64,000 nucleotides of DNA. Origin: Caenorhabditis remanei. Lineage: Eukaryota; Nematoda; Chromadorea; Rhabditida; Rhabditidae. The notes under the pieces were generated by a model. The model made no database searches and was not told where the DNA came from. It was given only the letters and a program-made list of their open reading frames with translations. Below are positions 33,864-46,670 of this stretch, piece after piece; the stretch's first letter is position 1, and each line of letters begins with the position of its first letter. The stretch lies in assembly GCF_010183535.1 (NCBI RefSeq), contig NC_071332.1, forward strand, positions 6,820,001-6,884,000, in the 5' to 3' direction. The translations under genes and the position numbers were made by a program.

Positions 33864-36020
33864 ATGCAGTTTATTCTCATCTTATCATTGCTAGTGCATT
33901 TGGTAGATTCGACAAATGTAACAGTATTATTAGTTGGATCAAAACACAAGTTAACGGAAAAGCGAGTAATTGAGAGGAGGAAGCAGATTTTAGCAGATTG
34001 TGAACAGCAAAAGGTTCGAAATTTTCTAGTAGTATTTTTTGCTTCTCTCGGCGAATCGTTTTGGAGAATTTAGCGAATGATGTAATAGCTGGATATGAAG
34101 AAATGAATACGGCGAATGAGAAAAGTGTGTAGTTTCGGTCGAATAGCTGCAATTTTTTCACAGTTCAGTTTGATAACTTGGAACGAAAATGCGATTTTGT
34201 CTGTCTGCAGAGGAAAGTTTCTTATTCGAGTTTTCTTTCAAAAACAGCAGATAGTAGTAAACTAACACACATCCTCTCCCCATTTTCAGCTATCATGTTC
34301 TGTTTTCGATGCTCTCAATGATATCTCCAAGGACTCGGATCCTCAAGGAATGTGGACAATAGTCCCTGCTATTTTGAAGCTTCCAGAAGTTTCTGATTGG
34401 ACTATTGTTGCTGAAGACACTTCTGAAATTAATATAAATCAACTTGAGAAGTTTACAAAGAGTAAATCATCAGCTGATATGGTATTCAGTGGTTTTGGTC
34501 TGAAAGACAAAGAGTTAGTTATGAAAATAACTAGAAATTATCTAAAAAACATTTTAGGCCAACAATCATTCACCATTTTGGAATGAATTCTCCAGAAGGG
34601 TTCAAATATCCTTTGATTTCTGCTGGTTTTATTTTATCAAAAAGTCTTGTTGAAGTGATAAGAGAAGTTGATAGCCAGGAGAGATGGTCTGGTTTTGCTA
34701 TTGATGCGAAATATGAGGTAATCTTGAGCTGTAGTTATCTAGAATCGAATGATTTTTTGTTTCCAGTTTGCTCTTCTCATTCATAAATGGAGCAGTGTTC
34801 TCATGGATCACGAATCTTCGTTCTTTTGCTGTGGGGACCCTTCTGAAACATGTATCACTAGTTGCTCACCTCCTCCAACTGACACTAATTCCCTTCTCGA
34901 CTCAGATATCCATGTGATGATTAAAACTTTCAAAGGTCATCATAAAAGTCGAATTTCGGTTCTGAAAAACACTTGGACAAGTGAGATAACTCGGTTAGAG
35001 TACTGTAGTGATGTGGAGGATCCAACGATTCCAAGTATTGATTTGAGAATTGGAAATACGGAAAGAGGTCATTGTGCAAAGACATGGGCTATCTTTAGAA
35101 GATTCTTGGAGAAAACTGGAACGGGAGCAAAGTGGTTGTTGGTGGCAGATGATGATACGTTGATGAGTTGGAAGAGGTTGAAGATGATGTTGCAACTGTA
35201 TGATCCAGATGATAAGGTTAGGGAAAACAGGCATGACAAGGAAGTCAGAAGACAAATAATAGTCAGAAATACATGTGTCAAAAGTCACAGATGTTTTCGT
35301 TGTCACAATAATTTGTGATTTGTGACAAACAAACTTAATTTTTTGAACAACTACTTTAAATTGAATTGTAAATTGGGGAAGTTTTGTTGTAGGCTTGCAA
35401 GTTTTGTTGTAGGCTTTCTAACGATTTCCTAACGAAAACAATTTTCAGATTATAATAGGAGAACGATACGGATTTGGATTTAGTATGAGCGGCGACACTG
35501 GTTATGACTACCCAACTGGAGGCTCTGGGTTAGTTGAACCATCTATCTCACAAGGGAAGTCTTGACGCCACTTTCAAACGACCTCTAAGTTTGGTTATAA
35601 ATATTTTCCACCACGGAGAGACCATTTCTGCAGTCAAAACCTGCTAAATATCTCTTCGAGCCGTCCAAAGTCCAAAGACTTCCCTTGTCAGAAATATCTT
35701 ACCTTATTTCATTTTCCAGAATGATATTCTCCCGTTCTGCAGTCGAATCACTTCTCCAAACCTGTCCATCGTGTGCTGCAGACAATGATCCTGATGATAT
35801 GACAATTGGAATTTGTGCAGTTACTTCTGGAATTCCAATCGTCCATGAGTCTCGTTTACACCAAGCAAGACCTCAAGATTATGCTCCAGAATACCTTCGT
35901 GATCCGATTTCTTTTCATAAGTTTACAGATATTGATCCAGTTTCAATTTACTATAGTTATTTGGTAGATTTTGAAGATCTTATCGAAAGAGAAAAACATT
36001 TTATTAAAACTGAACTCTAG
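33864..36020 (+). CDS. O-fucose beta-1,3-glucosyltransferase (B3GLCT, GT31)
   Basis: Six exons (33864-34013, 34290-34513, 34558-34717, 34767-35216, 35449-35528, 35720-36020) join in phase into 454 residues (human B3GLCT has 498). It starts with a signal peptide (MQFILILSLLVHLVDS). The GT31 region holds the metal-binding DDD in KWLLVADDDTLMSW near residue 310, and YGFGFSMSGDTGYDYPTGGSG with GMIFSRSAVE near 355-380. B3GLCT adds glucose to O-fucose on thrombospondin repeats in the ER. The chain ends in KTEL, a KDEL-like retrieval signal, consistent with ER residence. Intron 5 contains a small inverted-repeat element (35550-35688). Confidence 0.93.
35379..35416 (+). repeat. Two-copy 20-base tandem repeat in intron 4
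   Basis: AAGTTTTGTTGTAGGCTT occurs at 35379-35396 and again at 35399-35416, inside the intron between 35216 and 35449. It is not expected to affect splicing. Confidence 0.8.
35550..35688. mobile_element. Short inverted-repeat element (MITE-like) in an intron
   Basis: ACAAGGGAAGTCTT at 35550-35563 is repeated in inverted orientation at 35675-35688, enclosing 111 bases. It fills most of the intron between 35528 and 35720. No coding capacity. Confidence 0.75.
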
Positions 36021-36143
36021 ATTTGACTATACATAATAGTTGCGGACAGAATGTGTATTATTATTACGAGTGTATTTTTTTAAACAAATTTTTGAGAAGC
36101 TTTATTTTTTATATCTCTGTCAATAAATAATATAAATTCATAT

Positions 36144-38583
36144 CTATTTTCCTCCTGGTTTAATCATTAAAAGCGATGAGTTCTGTTGAGATTTCAAGTA
36201 AGCACTAAGCTTCGATTCTGGCTCTTGATATGGGAAAGCAGTGTAGACGATTATAGAGATAATGACCATGAAGGTACCAAGAAGGAACATGAATCCAGGT
36301 GAGAAATCGAAAAGAATCCATGATCCAACAGCTGCACCGATGATAGCCATACTTTGGGCATAAGCTTTGAGGATATTGTCAGCATATTTGATAACAACAG
36401 AGATCAAGATTCCACCGATTGAGTTGGTTACTGTGAGGCAAACCACGACAAAGTCCCATCCACGGAATGCACCTTCTGCAATGAGATTTGGTTTCAGTTT
36501 TTAAAAATTTTCATGTAAAATAAATGATGTAATGTCAGTGTAGAACAAAAGTCAGTGAAACTCTAAACTTTGAAATGCGATTGCAGAGTCAAAATATCAG
36601 ATAATATGAATGTATATTGGATCGTTTTGCAACAATCTAAATCTTTGTTTTCTTGCTTACATTATTTTCTGTAGAAACTTTTCCTAGACAGTTATCGCCT
36701 ATCGAATCGAAGAAGTGTTATTATCTTCGCAGAAAATTTTTTTTTCAGAGGGCTTTCAACTAAAATTATGGATCTACATAGATTTCCTTTGGACAAATTG
36801 AACCTCTATAACTATGTATCCCTCGCTCCGCAACACTTCTTTGAAGTTACAATTCCTTCTAAAGTCCCTTCCTGCGAGACAAAAAATTTACCGAATTCCA
36901 TTTATCTCATAACCCGGAAACTAAGATTTCCTATTAATTCATTGCCATGTTTGATTTTTTGCCCCGCCGGAACATGCTCTTTTCCTTCTTTTCCCTAATA
37001 CATTCTTTGGCAACTTCTCGCCATTGAACCCCGCTCCGGCGCCAACACAACACTCGCAAACGCTCCCAAACCATTGTTATTCATCCTCTCCGTTTTGAAA
37101 CACTTGATGCAACTCCCCCCAACAAATGCAGAAGCTCACTCCTTTTCTTCATGCTCACACACAGAGCAACAGTGGTGAGCAACGGTCAGTGTGCAAATAT
37201 GAAATGGAGGGCAAGCATGTGCTCTCTCTCTGCCTCCGGACAGTTCTGCTTTTTCAAGAGGTGTGAAAAGAAAAGAAATGAATGACAATGGGCACGGGTG
37301 AAGAAGCGGATCCATCTCTCTTTTTTCTTCTTTTTCGAAGACGGTGAACACACAACTGTATACTCCCTTTCAACCGATGATCTTTCCGGTTTCATTGACA
37401 CCTCCTTGCCCTTTTTTGAATGAAAAAAGAAATTCGAAACCTCGTTTTTTGGTTAAAAGGGTTAACCTTGATATTGAGAACTCACGTTCGTTGATTTTCT
37501 CCCAGTCATAGTACCACATTGAGAGGAAAGAAATCGGAAGTCCAATGAGAGCAAGTCTGATGTTTTGAACCCAAATGGATGCATTACTAGACTTGAGAAC
37601 TTTCTCAAGGTAGACTCCTGAAATAGAATGATATAATCAGAGTTATTTTGAGATCAGACAAGAAGGAAGGAGGGGGGATAACCTGAACAAACAAATCACA
37701 CTTGATTTCAAAACGAACTGAACTTCAAAAGGGTCACTCCACCGGCACTTTTTAATGGATACTGTAGGCACAGTAATCCTAGACAGGATTCTCACCTGCA
37801 AACGCTGAAGTAAAACACATTGTCAGCACTGCGATGAATCCATACATAGGATTCTGTTCGATATCTTCACTGGCTGGCGGTGGAGAATACACGTATTGGA
37901 TATCTGCCACTCCCAAGACCAACAAAACCAGTGCCCACCATTGCTTAGGCGACAGCTTCTTTCCCAAAAAGAAGTACATGAAAATAGCGGTTGTGAAGAT
38001 TTTCATTTGATATGTGATCTGAAATCAACTTTTTACAGTTTGAACATATTTGCCCATTGTTCCTATGATCCCTATTTGTTTTTCATGTCGCCGAAACACT
38101 TGACTTTTTTGTTTCTGTGCTCGTTTTCTTCTAGTTCCTTACACAGAAAGTTGTCGCCTCCAAATGGGAAAGAGCAATGTAGTACAAGTTGTTTTGGAGA
38201 GTGTAGATCAATGCGGGTATGCAGACTTTTAGAGTTTCGGATCTATGATCTACAATGGCAGATTTGAGTTCATTGACATATCTGAAATGGATAGTTTAAA
38301 AAATAAGAAACTGAGAATACACTCACTTGGATATGGACTGACTTGTATAAATAATGATTCCAGAGCAAACCACAACTTTAATTATTTCCATCATGAAGAC
38401 ATTTACAGTTGTGAAGAATACATTGGAATCTTCTCTGGCTCTAGAGTATCTTGCCATCAATGGCATACTGAAAATAAAACTATTTCAAGAAGTTCTGAAG
38501 AAGGAATAGTACCTGGCTTGTTGTAATGTGAGAAGTAATATTCCAAAGTATTTGAACTTTGAGTCATTCTCACTCATTGTCAT
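36144..38583 (-). CDS. SLC35A nucleotide-sugar transporter
   Basis: Six exons (38583-38513, 38467-38327, 38281-38143, 38018-37796, 37617-37486, 36475-36144) give 345 residues with about ten membrane spans. SLC35A signatures are clear: PALIYTLQNNLYYIALSHLE, ATTFC followed by ITYQMKIFTTAIFMYFFLGK, and VVIKYADNILKAYAQSMAI. Family members exchange UDP-galactose, UDP-GlcNAc or CMP-sialic acid for UMP/CMP across the Golgi membrane. The exact sugar cannot be read here, though UDP-sugars are likelier since worms lack sialic acid. The fifth intron (36476-37485) is unusually long at 1 kb. Genes 33864-36020 and this one converge tail to tail, 123 bases apart. Confidence 0.93.
36476..37485 (-). other. 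Long intron of the nucleotide-sugar transporter
   Basis: About 1 kb between the fifth and sixth exons. It contains a C-rich part (37000-37130) and open frames at 37136-37401 and 36768-36998 without motifs. It may carry an enhancer, but nothing specific is seen. Confidence 0.5.
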
Positions 38584-40116
38584 TTTCTAGGTTCAAATTG
38601 TAGAACAAAAAAGAAATTATTGGAGAATAGGATTTCAAAGAAAAGAACACGAAGAAAGATGAAGAAGCTATTAAGGGAAGCAGGAGGACAAGATTGAGAT
38701 TTTTATCTGAGTGGGGGTAGAAGCATCCCGACGACACGACGAGATCCGATATTTCGATTGGAGAAATATCCACATGAAGAGGTGAGGTGGAGGGCGTAGC
38801 CATGTTGAAATCGTTGAGAAGACTTTATATGAGCAAAAAACATCTGACCTATAACCATTTCAAATCCTATAGAAATAAGTGTTGAATTGAGATGAAAGTG
38901 TTTTGAAGGTGACTGAATAGATGAAGATAAAGGCTTTGATCCAATCAAAATAACTGAATTTCTTCAGTTTTTTGATGAAAGATGATTTGAAAAGATAACT
39001 GATTCAATTCAAAATTAAACCATGTTTTCAAAAAAGGTATGATCCAGTCGGAAGGTGTGAAAGGACGAGTCTCGATTTTCCGTTTTCTGAATCATGAAGA
39101 TCATGTTTAGTTTTTCGGCTTTATAGCTGTCTTTTATGATATTGGAGCGGATTTCTGTTTCAAGGAGGTACAGAAGTCAAGTATATCTTGAGTAGTAGTG
39201 AGATGTGATTTCTATGTATTGTAAATGCGAACCTTAATCTTATATCTGAGCATCGTAAAATTCTCTCTTTAGACCCGAAATTCAGGGTTTCTGAATCCGC
39301 TCTCCAACTTTCAACTAGGAACACCAGGGATCTGAAATTCAAGAACTTCCGGATTCGTGTATCACTATTCAGCTACTTCTCGATCTTCTATTCCAAAATC
39401 TTCTTCATCTGAATATCTACAACACACCATTTACACAAATATCTTTTTCCCATGCTTCCGGTTTTCCGATCTTTGTGACCCGTCAGAGCAATTGCTCTTG
39501 TTCAAAAGATATGATCCGGATTTCGGCATCCCTCCCGTATCCTCTTGACTGCTTGCCCTTCACCCAATTCTCACCCCCATCCCTCTCTATTTTTTCTAAA
39601 ATATGCAAAAACAAACACAATCGGTGCGGCAATGTGTCATCGAGTCGCCACCATGCCTTTGTCCTCTAATGAGCTCGGCGCAACTCAAATGCATGAGATC
39701 GTTTCCCGAAATACTTCCGTTCGCCCTCCCACCCACATTCTTGAACTCCTCCTCCTTCACCTATCTTTCATATTTCCTTGGCATATTTCAGTATTGTCCA
39801 GCCATCGTCCTAGAACCCATCCCGCACCATCGGCGGCGTCTCAACGGACACTAGACAAAACGCGAACGAACTTTCTCCTCTCCGCTGCTCGCCGCGTTCT
39901 ATTCGTGACCCTCTCATCTCTTCCTCTCTAGCCAGCGCCTATTTGCTCCACCCCCAAATAACTCCCATCCTTGCTCAGAGCATCGGCGGCGACTTCTGTG
40001 CTCAATCTCATCACTGTCACCCACATCGGACAGTATCCCTCCGCCTTCTCAATACCCTTGTTTTTCCGCGTTTAAGAGAGAAGGCTCTCCAAGAAAAGAG
40101 CTAACGTTTTATTCAA
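38584..40116. other. Divergent promoter region
   Basis: 1.5 kb between the transporter (-) and the secreted protein gene (+). The right part (39540-40090) is C-rich, which leaves a stop-poor frame of 128 codons at 39545-39931 that is not judged a gene. Short degenerate AATTCAGG/GGATTC units occur near 39260-39355. Confidence 0.55.
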
Positions 40117-43100
40117 ATGCGGCTCGCTGCCCAACTCATTCTACTCACCATTGCCGCTTACACGGCTAATGCTGGTCAAGGTGAGTATTTCTGAAAATCC
40201 ATTCTAGTACTTGGTAATACGGCTTCGCAAAACCTTAAGAATCTATTTCCATCTCATTAATTTACATTGAACTTTTTAGATTGTTGGTGATGGAATCCTT
40301 GATTTCAGAATTCTGTTTTCACTTTTTCAAACAGGAATTGATAAATCGCCATATTTTTGAATGAAATCTCAATCTTTGGGAGCATCCGAAAAATCTGGAT
40401 AAAATCCTTTCCAGTTGGGATGCTTTAGGTTTATTTCACCAAAATATGACTAATTCCAGTTTTGAATTTGTAAGAATCCAGAAAATCTGTGAGCTAAAGC
40501 TTCAATGTCTTTTGCTGGCTGTGAGACGGTACCGAACGATTCTGAGCTCCCACAAGCTTCAATCCCACCTAAAACTTGAATTTTCTCTTTCGAAACCCTA
40601 TCGAAATCGTATTTCTGAATATAATAACTGAAATAATCTTTTTTTACAAAAGTATCTCCCTACCAAAGACAAAGTCTCCGAGCTACCGTACCCCCTTCCA
40701 ATTTTCTTACCTGCTACTAATGAACATTGCTCCTTAATTAAGGCTTCCTCTTTCTCTCTTCCTAGCCAAACAGTTCATATGTATGCAATTCATAATTTTT
40801 GCACCACCTTTTCTTTTCGACACATGTTTGTGTTCGCAACAAACATGCATGCGTGTTCGTTCTATTTGTATTCGTGTTTCCCCCGGCAGTTTCATGTTGC
40901 GTCTTCTTCTTTTTCGTACTCGAATCGAGAAGAAGAAGCATCCCGGGATGGTGTCTCCTCTTCCTGGAAAGGAAGGTGTGATAATTGATGAAGCTGATGA
41001 TGACCGGTGTGGTTGAGCAGAACAAACAGTGACACCTATAGGCGAACTATTTGTTCAGTTTCTTTCTTGTCGCAGTTTTCACCCTCAGTGGTCAGGTAGC
41101 TTACCCAATTTCTCACTACCATTCGAAATAAATTCCCACGAACAATAGAGTAGGAGACGGCGAGACAATAGATGTGAATAGTGGAAAAGGATCATCCTGA
41201 AACTAGAAAAAATAAAAAGAAAAGACAGAACCGATTTACAAATAGTGAACTGGAAAGTCTATTTTGGATAGTGCATAGAACAAAAAAGATCTTCGGAAAA
41301 TCGAAATCAAATTGGGAGATATGAAAAGGGGTCAAAATATAAATAATTTCAGCATCCCGACAAGCTGCAGTCAACAAAGCAATTGAACAGACAAAGTCTC
41401 GATTAACTCCAGCTGCATCTCCACTGAGAGTACCACCAAGAGCCAACGTGCGTTTGAATGGCGATCAACTCACCACGGTACTTACTCTTTTGATCTACTG
41501 CAAATACCCATTTTTGAAGGAAACCTTTCTGATTATTTGAGATAACGACCCCAAAAAGCTGAAAACAGAAACAGAGAAGACGTTAATGTAGTAGATCAAA
41601 CCTTTTCTTGGGTTCTAATTTTCGGTTTACTGAGTTTAACACAATAATTTTTTCGGTTTTATAGACTTATGTTTCTTCATAATAACTCACAATAATTGAA
41701 TGATACAGTACGAGGTGGTGGCAGTCTAAAAATAATTTATTATTATAACAATTAAGTTTCAGCTTCAGATGTTTCTAAATTTGATTAATTTGGCATGAAT
41801 CACTTAACATGAAACTCAGAGTAACCTATTTTAATTCAAAATGTTTTAGTCAAGTCCTGGAAAAACAGAATATCTCGATGTAGACAGACTGAATAGGCTG
41901 ATTCGGGCTCTTGACAAGACATGGATTATGCCAAAGTCTGGAGCGAAGGAGCCAGTTGGAAGCAATTTCCAGGTATCTTCAACTAAAAGTTGTAGTTCAA
42001 ATCTTGATTTTTTTTCTTTCTGTTTAGTACAAAAAAACTTGTGCATCGATCTACAAGGCAAGACACGGAGCCTGTCAGCAACTTGGTTTCGGAGTTATGT
42101 GCTTCAATTATTGTCATGAAAGAGGTTAGGTTTGTATCAGGAAATCCATTAATTTATTTCGAACTTTAGGAGAGAAGTTGGCATTCAAATGTCAAGATAC
42201 ATCTGACACTTCTTACTGTAAACAGTCTGGAACTTTCGATACCTTCTTGGCAAAATATAGAAAGGACGGATACAAGGCGAAGGCTTATATTCATCAGGTA
42301 CATTCATTTTGGCTGGAAATCGGGAAAGTAAATTTTTTAAAGATGATCTCTCGGTGCTATGCTACAACTGTCTGTAATACTCAAACTGGAATTCTCAATT
42401 CAACAATTATTGATGAAGATCCAGAGCCAGTGGAGAAAACAACCAAGGTAGGCTACCTTTTTTGATTTCTTGCTTCATCATTTCGTTTGAATCATTTCAA
42501 ATTAGTTTGCTGATTTCTTAAAATTTTTGTTTTCTTTTGTTAGCACGTACCTCTTTCAGGCCAATCGTCTGAAGTTGTTGACTCGTAAACCTGGAAACGC
42601 GTTGTCGCTGATGAAGTTGAAAACAAAGACAACTACGACTACACAGGCTCCAGAAGAGGTTCCAGAAGTGGAAGAGACTCCAGAAGAGGAGGAAGAGCAT
42701 ACCACGACGACTAGAAAAACAAGACCAGTCAAGGTTTTTATTTTGTTTATTTTAGTTCATTTTGTTGGTTTTTGTTTTTTATAATTTTGGAGTCCTGTAG
42801 TGTTTTATTCACAACAATATTCTCTTTTTTACAGAAAGTAGTGAACAACACTCTCCGTCAAAAGCCGACGCCAGCACCTGAAGTGACCACAACAAAGGCT
42901 AATATCTGGGACAAGTGGGTCATTTCAATCTTTTTTTCTTCTAAATTTGTCTCGGCTTACAAAAAAGTTCCCACGGCTCTTCAAACCCAAAAACAATGTA
43001 CAACAATCACCATGTTTGATAAGAGAAGCACAAATTTTTTGACCGCTGGCTCTCCGCGAGTTGTCTCTCAAGTGTCGCGCACACCACCGTAGAGCCTTGA

Positions 43101-44021
43101 GAACATCACGCATCGAAAATGAAATGACAGGATATCGGGGGGAGATTTTTGAGATGATGAGGATGAAATTGATGATAATGATCCTTAAATTCCTTGCATA
43201 TTTTTGCAGATTCACAATTGGAAACAAGGCAAAGCCAACACCAAAGTACATTCCATTCTGGCAAAGATTAATGTCAACAACTTCAAAACCAATTGAAGAT
43301 GAAGCCACCGAAGAGACGGAATTGAATACGGATGCTCCAGAAGAGGTCGTGGAAGAAGCGTCGACTCAGGCAGAAGTTCTGGAGAAGGAAGTTGAAGAGA
43401 CAACTCCAGAAGAATCTGAAACCACCTCGATTCCAGAGGAGGATCTTGTGGAAACGTTAGTCTTTTTTCTTTTCTTTGATGACCCCTTTTTGAAAATTGA
43501 GACCCGTTTTCAAGCTCAAAAGATCGTAAGCATTCCTATTTTTCTGAAAGATCACATACTAGAAAAAGCAAACTTGTTTTTCGAGAAGTCAAAGTTTTCA
43601 TCTGGAATGATGTGCGACAATCTTACACCTTCGTAATAACACTGATGTTATGACGGACTCTTGTGGGATAGTAACCAAAAAACATGATAAGACAGAAGAC
43701 AAATAGTTACAGATGATCAGTATTCAGGTTACTCATAGTGAGATCACACGATCCTGTTTTTCACTTCCAGCTTTCCTTCTCAACAAAATTTTTATCCAAA
43801 ACATTTTCAGAAAATCCAAAGTGCACAAAACAAACGCCGAATCGTCAACTGATGCACCTAAACATACCTTCAAACCAATACCAGTCACCGTTCCATCCAC
43901 TGGACCAGAGCTCTCTCATCAGAAACCAAATGAAGATGTGTCTGGACCGGGGTTCTGGAATCGATTCCAACCAAACCGCTGGTTTGATTCTATCCACTAT
44001 GTGACAAATACTGGAAAGTAA
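40117..44021 (+). CDS. Secreted Cys-containing, Thr/Glu-rich protein of unknown function
   Basis: Ten exons: 40117-40180, 41353-41477, 41850-41972, 42028-42124, 42170-42297, 42343-42447, 42560-42733, 42835-42914, 43210-43455 and 43811-44021, in phase, about 450 residues. A signal peptide (MRLAAQLILLTIAAYTANAG) is followed by a globular part with about eight cysteines (TCASIYKARHGACQQLGFG; CFNYCHERG; KCQDTSDTSYCKQSG; RCYATTVCNTQ). The second half is low complexity, with Thr runs, acidic stretches (EEVPEVEETPEEEEEHTTTT) and Pro/Lys-rich tracts, then a short conserved-looking end (GFWNRFQPNRWFDSIHYV). It looks like an extracellular or cuticle-associated protein with O-glycosylated linkers. No enzyme motif; family not recognised. 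The 1.17-kb first intron may be regulatory. Confidence 0.8.
40181..41352 (+). other. First intron of the secreted protein gene
   Basis: 1.17 kb, with overlapping stop-free frames around 40762-41025 but no motif. Begins GTGAGT and ends TTTCAG. Confidence 0.6.
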
Positions 44022-44374
44022 ACTGTCTTATTTTCAATTTCTTTCTCTTTCTCAATTTGTGTGTTTTCCGTCTTTTCTTTCCATTCTCGGGTCCCTCTTT
44101 TCTCTCCTTTTTCATTCTTTTCTCCTGTATTTCCCCCCAAATTTCTATTCTAAAATTGTTTCTTTTTGTCTTTCAAATGAGTATGCCATATTGGTGGTAT
44201 TGCGTGTTCCACAGAATTCTATCTTTTTTTTTTTTAATTTTTATTTTTCTTTCAAATGACCAATGAATTCAAAATTGAATTTTAATTATTTCCGTGGCCG
44301 TCTGAGATGGAAGGGTTGGGGGGAATCCCATTGATAATTATTCCCAATTTAAATTTGGTTGCAAATCTGCTTCG
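44022..44374 (+). other. Short intergenic region
   Basis: 353 bases: pyrimidine-rich 3' flank of the secreted protein gene, a poly-T run near 44224-44240 and the 5' flank of the cyclophilin-like gene. The poly-T and same-strand order would allow an operon, but the gap is long. Confidence 0.5.
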
Positions 44375-45129
44375 ATGGGTTTAATTCTCAGTATTTTGGC
44401 GGAAAGCAAGACGCATTATGAAAAGGTTTGAGATAGTTTTTCTTGTGGTTTCAGCCAGAGTTTTTGTTTCAGGATACGCACGAGTGGGTTAATTATTGTA
44501 ACTTGAGCCAAATGGTCTACTTTGACATTGGTTATGAAACAGGAGTACCGATTGGAAGGTCAGATTTATTATTGAAACAAAATCACTTTCTTAATTTAGA
44601 GTTGTAATTGAGATGAATGATCTTTTGAAAAAGAATTTGGCCGAGTTATTCGTCAAAACTGCACGAGGAGAGTTCGTTCATCCGGCTTACGGTAAGTTGC
44701 TCAACTAGTGCTTCAGATATCACAGCTGTTATTGAAAATTCAGGAAAGAAAATCGAGTACACTGGAACCGTTTTGCATCACATTTCATCATCGAAGAACA
44801 TGATAATGGGTGGGGATGTGTTGTTTGGAAACGGATGTGGTGGATGTGCTCCTGTCTGTCGAAAGGTTTACCAAGAGAACAATTTCTCATCGACTGTCCA
44901 AAATACACGTGGAAAATTGATTCTCCTCCCATCTGATACCAATCCAACTGTCTTTTCTTCAATTTTCTACATCCTTCTCGATAAATCGTCACCCTCGGTT
45001 GTTGATGGATGTGCGATTGGTGAAGTGATTGAAGGAATCGATATACTGGATAAAATAGTGAGAGATTATGGAACAGAGAATGGAAGACCAGAGAAGAAGT
45101 TGATTATTCACAAGTGTGGACATCTGTGA
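44375..45129 (+). CDS. Cyclophilin-fold protein lacking active-site residues
   Basis: Four exons (44375-44425, 44473-44558, 44600-44691, 44744-45129) give 204 residues. From MVYFDIGYETGVPIGRVVIE to RPEKKLIIHKCGHL the chain aligns with cyclophilin A end to end, so the fold is clear. The residues that carry prolyl isomerase activity are replaced: FHRI is LHHI, MCQGGD is MIMGGD, the GSQFFI segment is FSSIFYI, the substrate tryptophan loop is gone and GKHVVFG is DGCAIGE. It is probably an inactive binding protein. The first 46 residues (MGLILSILAESKTHYEKD) are an extra, non-secretory N-terminus; the alternative start is the ATG of MVYFD. AATAAA lies shortly after the stop. Confidence 0.85.
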
Positions 45130-46670
45130 ATACCTAAAATACCTCGAATAAAGAAATTGTCTTCATTTTTCACTGTGTTTTTAATAATTTTCATTCAATC
45201 CCATTTATATGTTCCATCAGAAATCATAATTAATGGATTCTCTTCCAATCCTCGACTTTTATTCCATATTTACAAAAAAATGCAGATAACAGAAAGATAA
45301 TCCAATGTTTACATATAAACTTTTGGTATCGCAAACCTTTTTAATTCAATTCCGAGATTATCGTATTTCGCCCTGAACCAGCTTTTGTTAGCAAATAAAT
45401 ATTGTTTAAGAAATAAATATGGAAATTGTAAGCTATAAAATAGATTAATTTTATCATAAATATTATGTTACAGTAGAAGTTAATTATGAACAGTGTTTAG
45501 TGGAACGGAAGTAAATATCATTTTTTAGAATAGTTCGTATTTACAGAATCGAGATTCTTGCTATTCGTGATGAACTGAAAACAGATAGAGAGTTCACTGA
45601 AGAATTCACTTCCTGGTGCATTGAGACTTTCTGTTTTTCAAAAATTCTGGAATTTAATGTCAACAGTATTGTTGTAGGTTTTGGAAGACACGCAATAGTG
45701 ACGATAAATGAAGATGTAATTTTTTGAAACCAATTTACAGAGTTCAGTTTTCTTCAATTGGTTTTCTTCTATTAGGAAACTCTTCAAGATTGACTTTGGG
45801 GTAGCGAATGGTCCCGATTGCTCAGATTGTTCTACTGAAATACCAGTACTTCTCATAGACCGGCACCTAAACAAACGATGAAGGAAAGGGTCTCTTGACC
45901 TAATCAAGTTCCACATTTTGAATTCTCTTTTTTGTTTAATTTCTCCTTTTCAATTAACAAAAATCAGAGGACCAATGAAGACAATGCCCCCTATTTGATA
46001 TACCCCTCTAAACTCCATTCCCACCTACTCCTATTTTTCATTTCCTCCTTCCCTCATTCGTAACATTTTGTTCTCTCTAGCTCAGGTGATCTGGATGAGG
46101 GAGTCATTAAGAATACGGAAGAATACCCTAAATCTGTTAGAAATCTGGAAATCAGCCAATACTTACGATGGATTAAAACGAGTTGTAGTCTTAAACAAAG
46201 CTTAAAATTTTACGTCGCCTGTCTGGCGACTACGTTTCGAAATCCGAGTTGAAACAGGCTACGTATTGTTTTCACGGGGGTTCATGATTCATTTAATAGC
46301 TCAATAATAACAATATCCGTCACAGCCTTAATGACTCGATTCTCCAGTCACATTTTGATGAAATTTCGAAGCGTGCTTGTGTGTGAGAGATCCACGCTTC
46401 TACTCCTACAGTAGTTCTTTTCAGATTCAGATTCTAATTTTAGTTTCAGAAAGATCATGATCTTTGCTGAAATCTTTCTAAAGCGTGACGAGAAATTTTC
46501 TGAAGATCGCCGTCGTCGTTTCCAGGTGAATAGTTTTTGAAGTTTGAAGTGCAACCAAAAATAACCTGTCGGGGGAAATGAGAAAAAAAAACACTTTTTT
46601 CAGCTACACTACCTACTTTCCGTAGGAATTTTTCGTCATAACTTGTCATGGTCACATTGTTTTTTTACTT
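45130..46670. other. Non-coding region downstream of the cyclophilin-like gene
   Basis: A/T-rich DNA with no supported gene. A small hairpin (GTCGCC-TGTCT-GGCGAC) lies at 46213-46230. Confidence 0.55.

Noticed and set aside
39545..39931. 128-codon open frame on + upstream of the secreted protein gene
   Set aside because: It lies in C-rich promoter DNA where stops are rare, overlaps other open frames, has no motif and no splice or start context.
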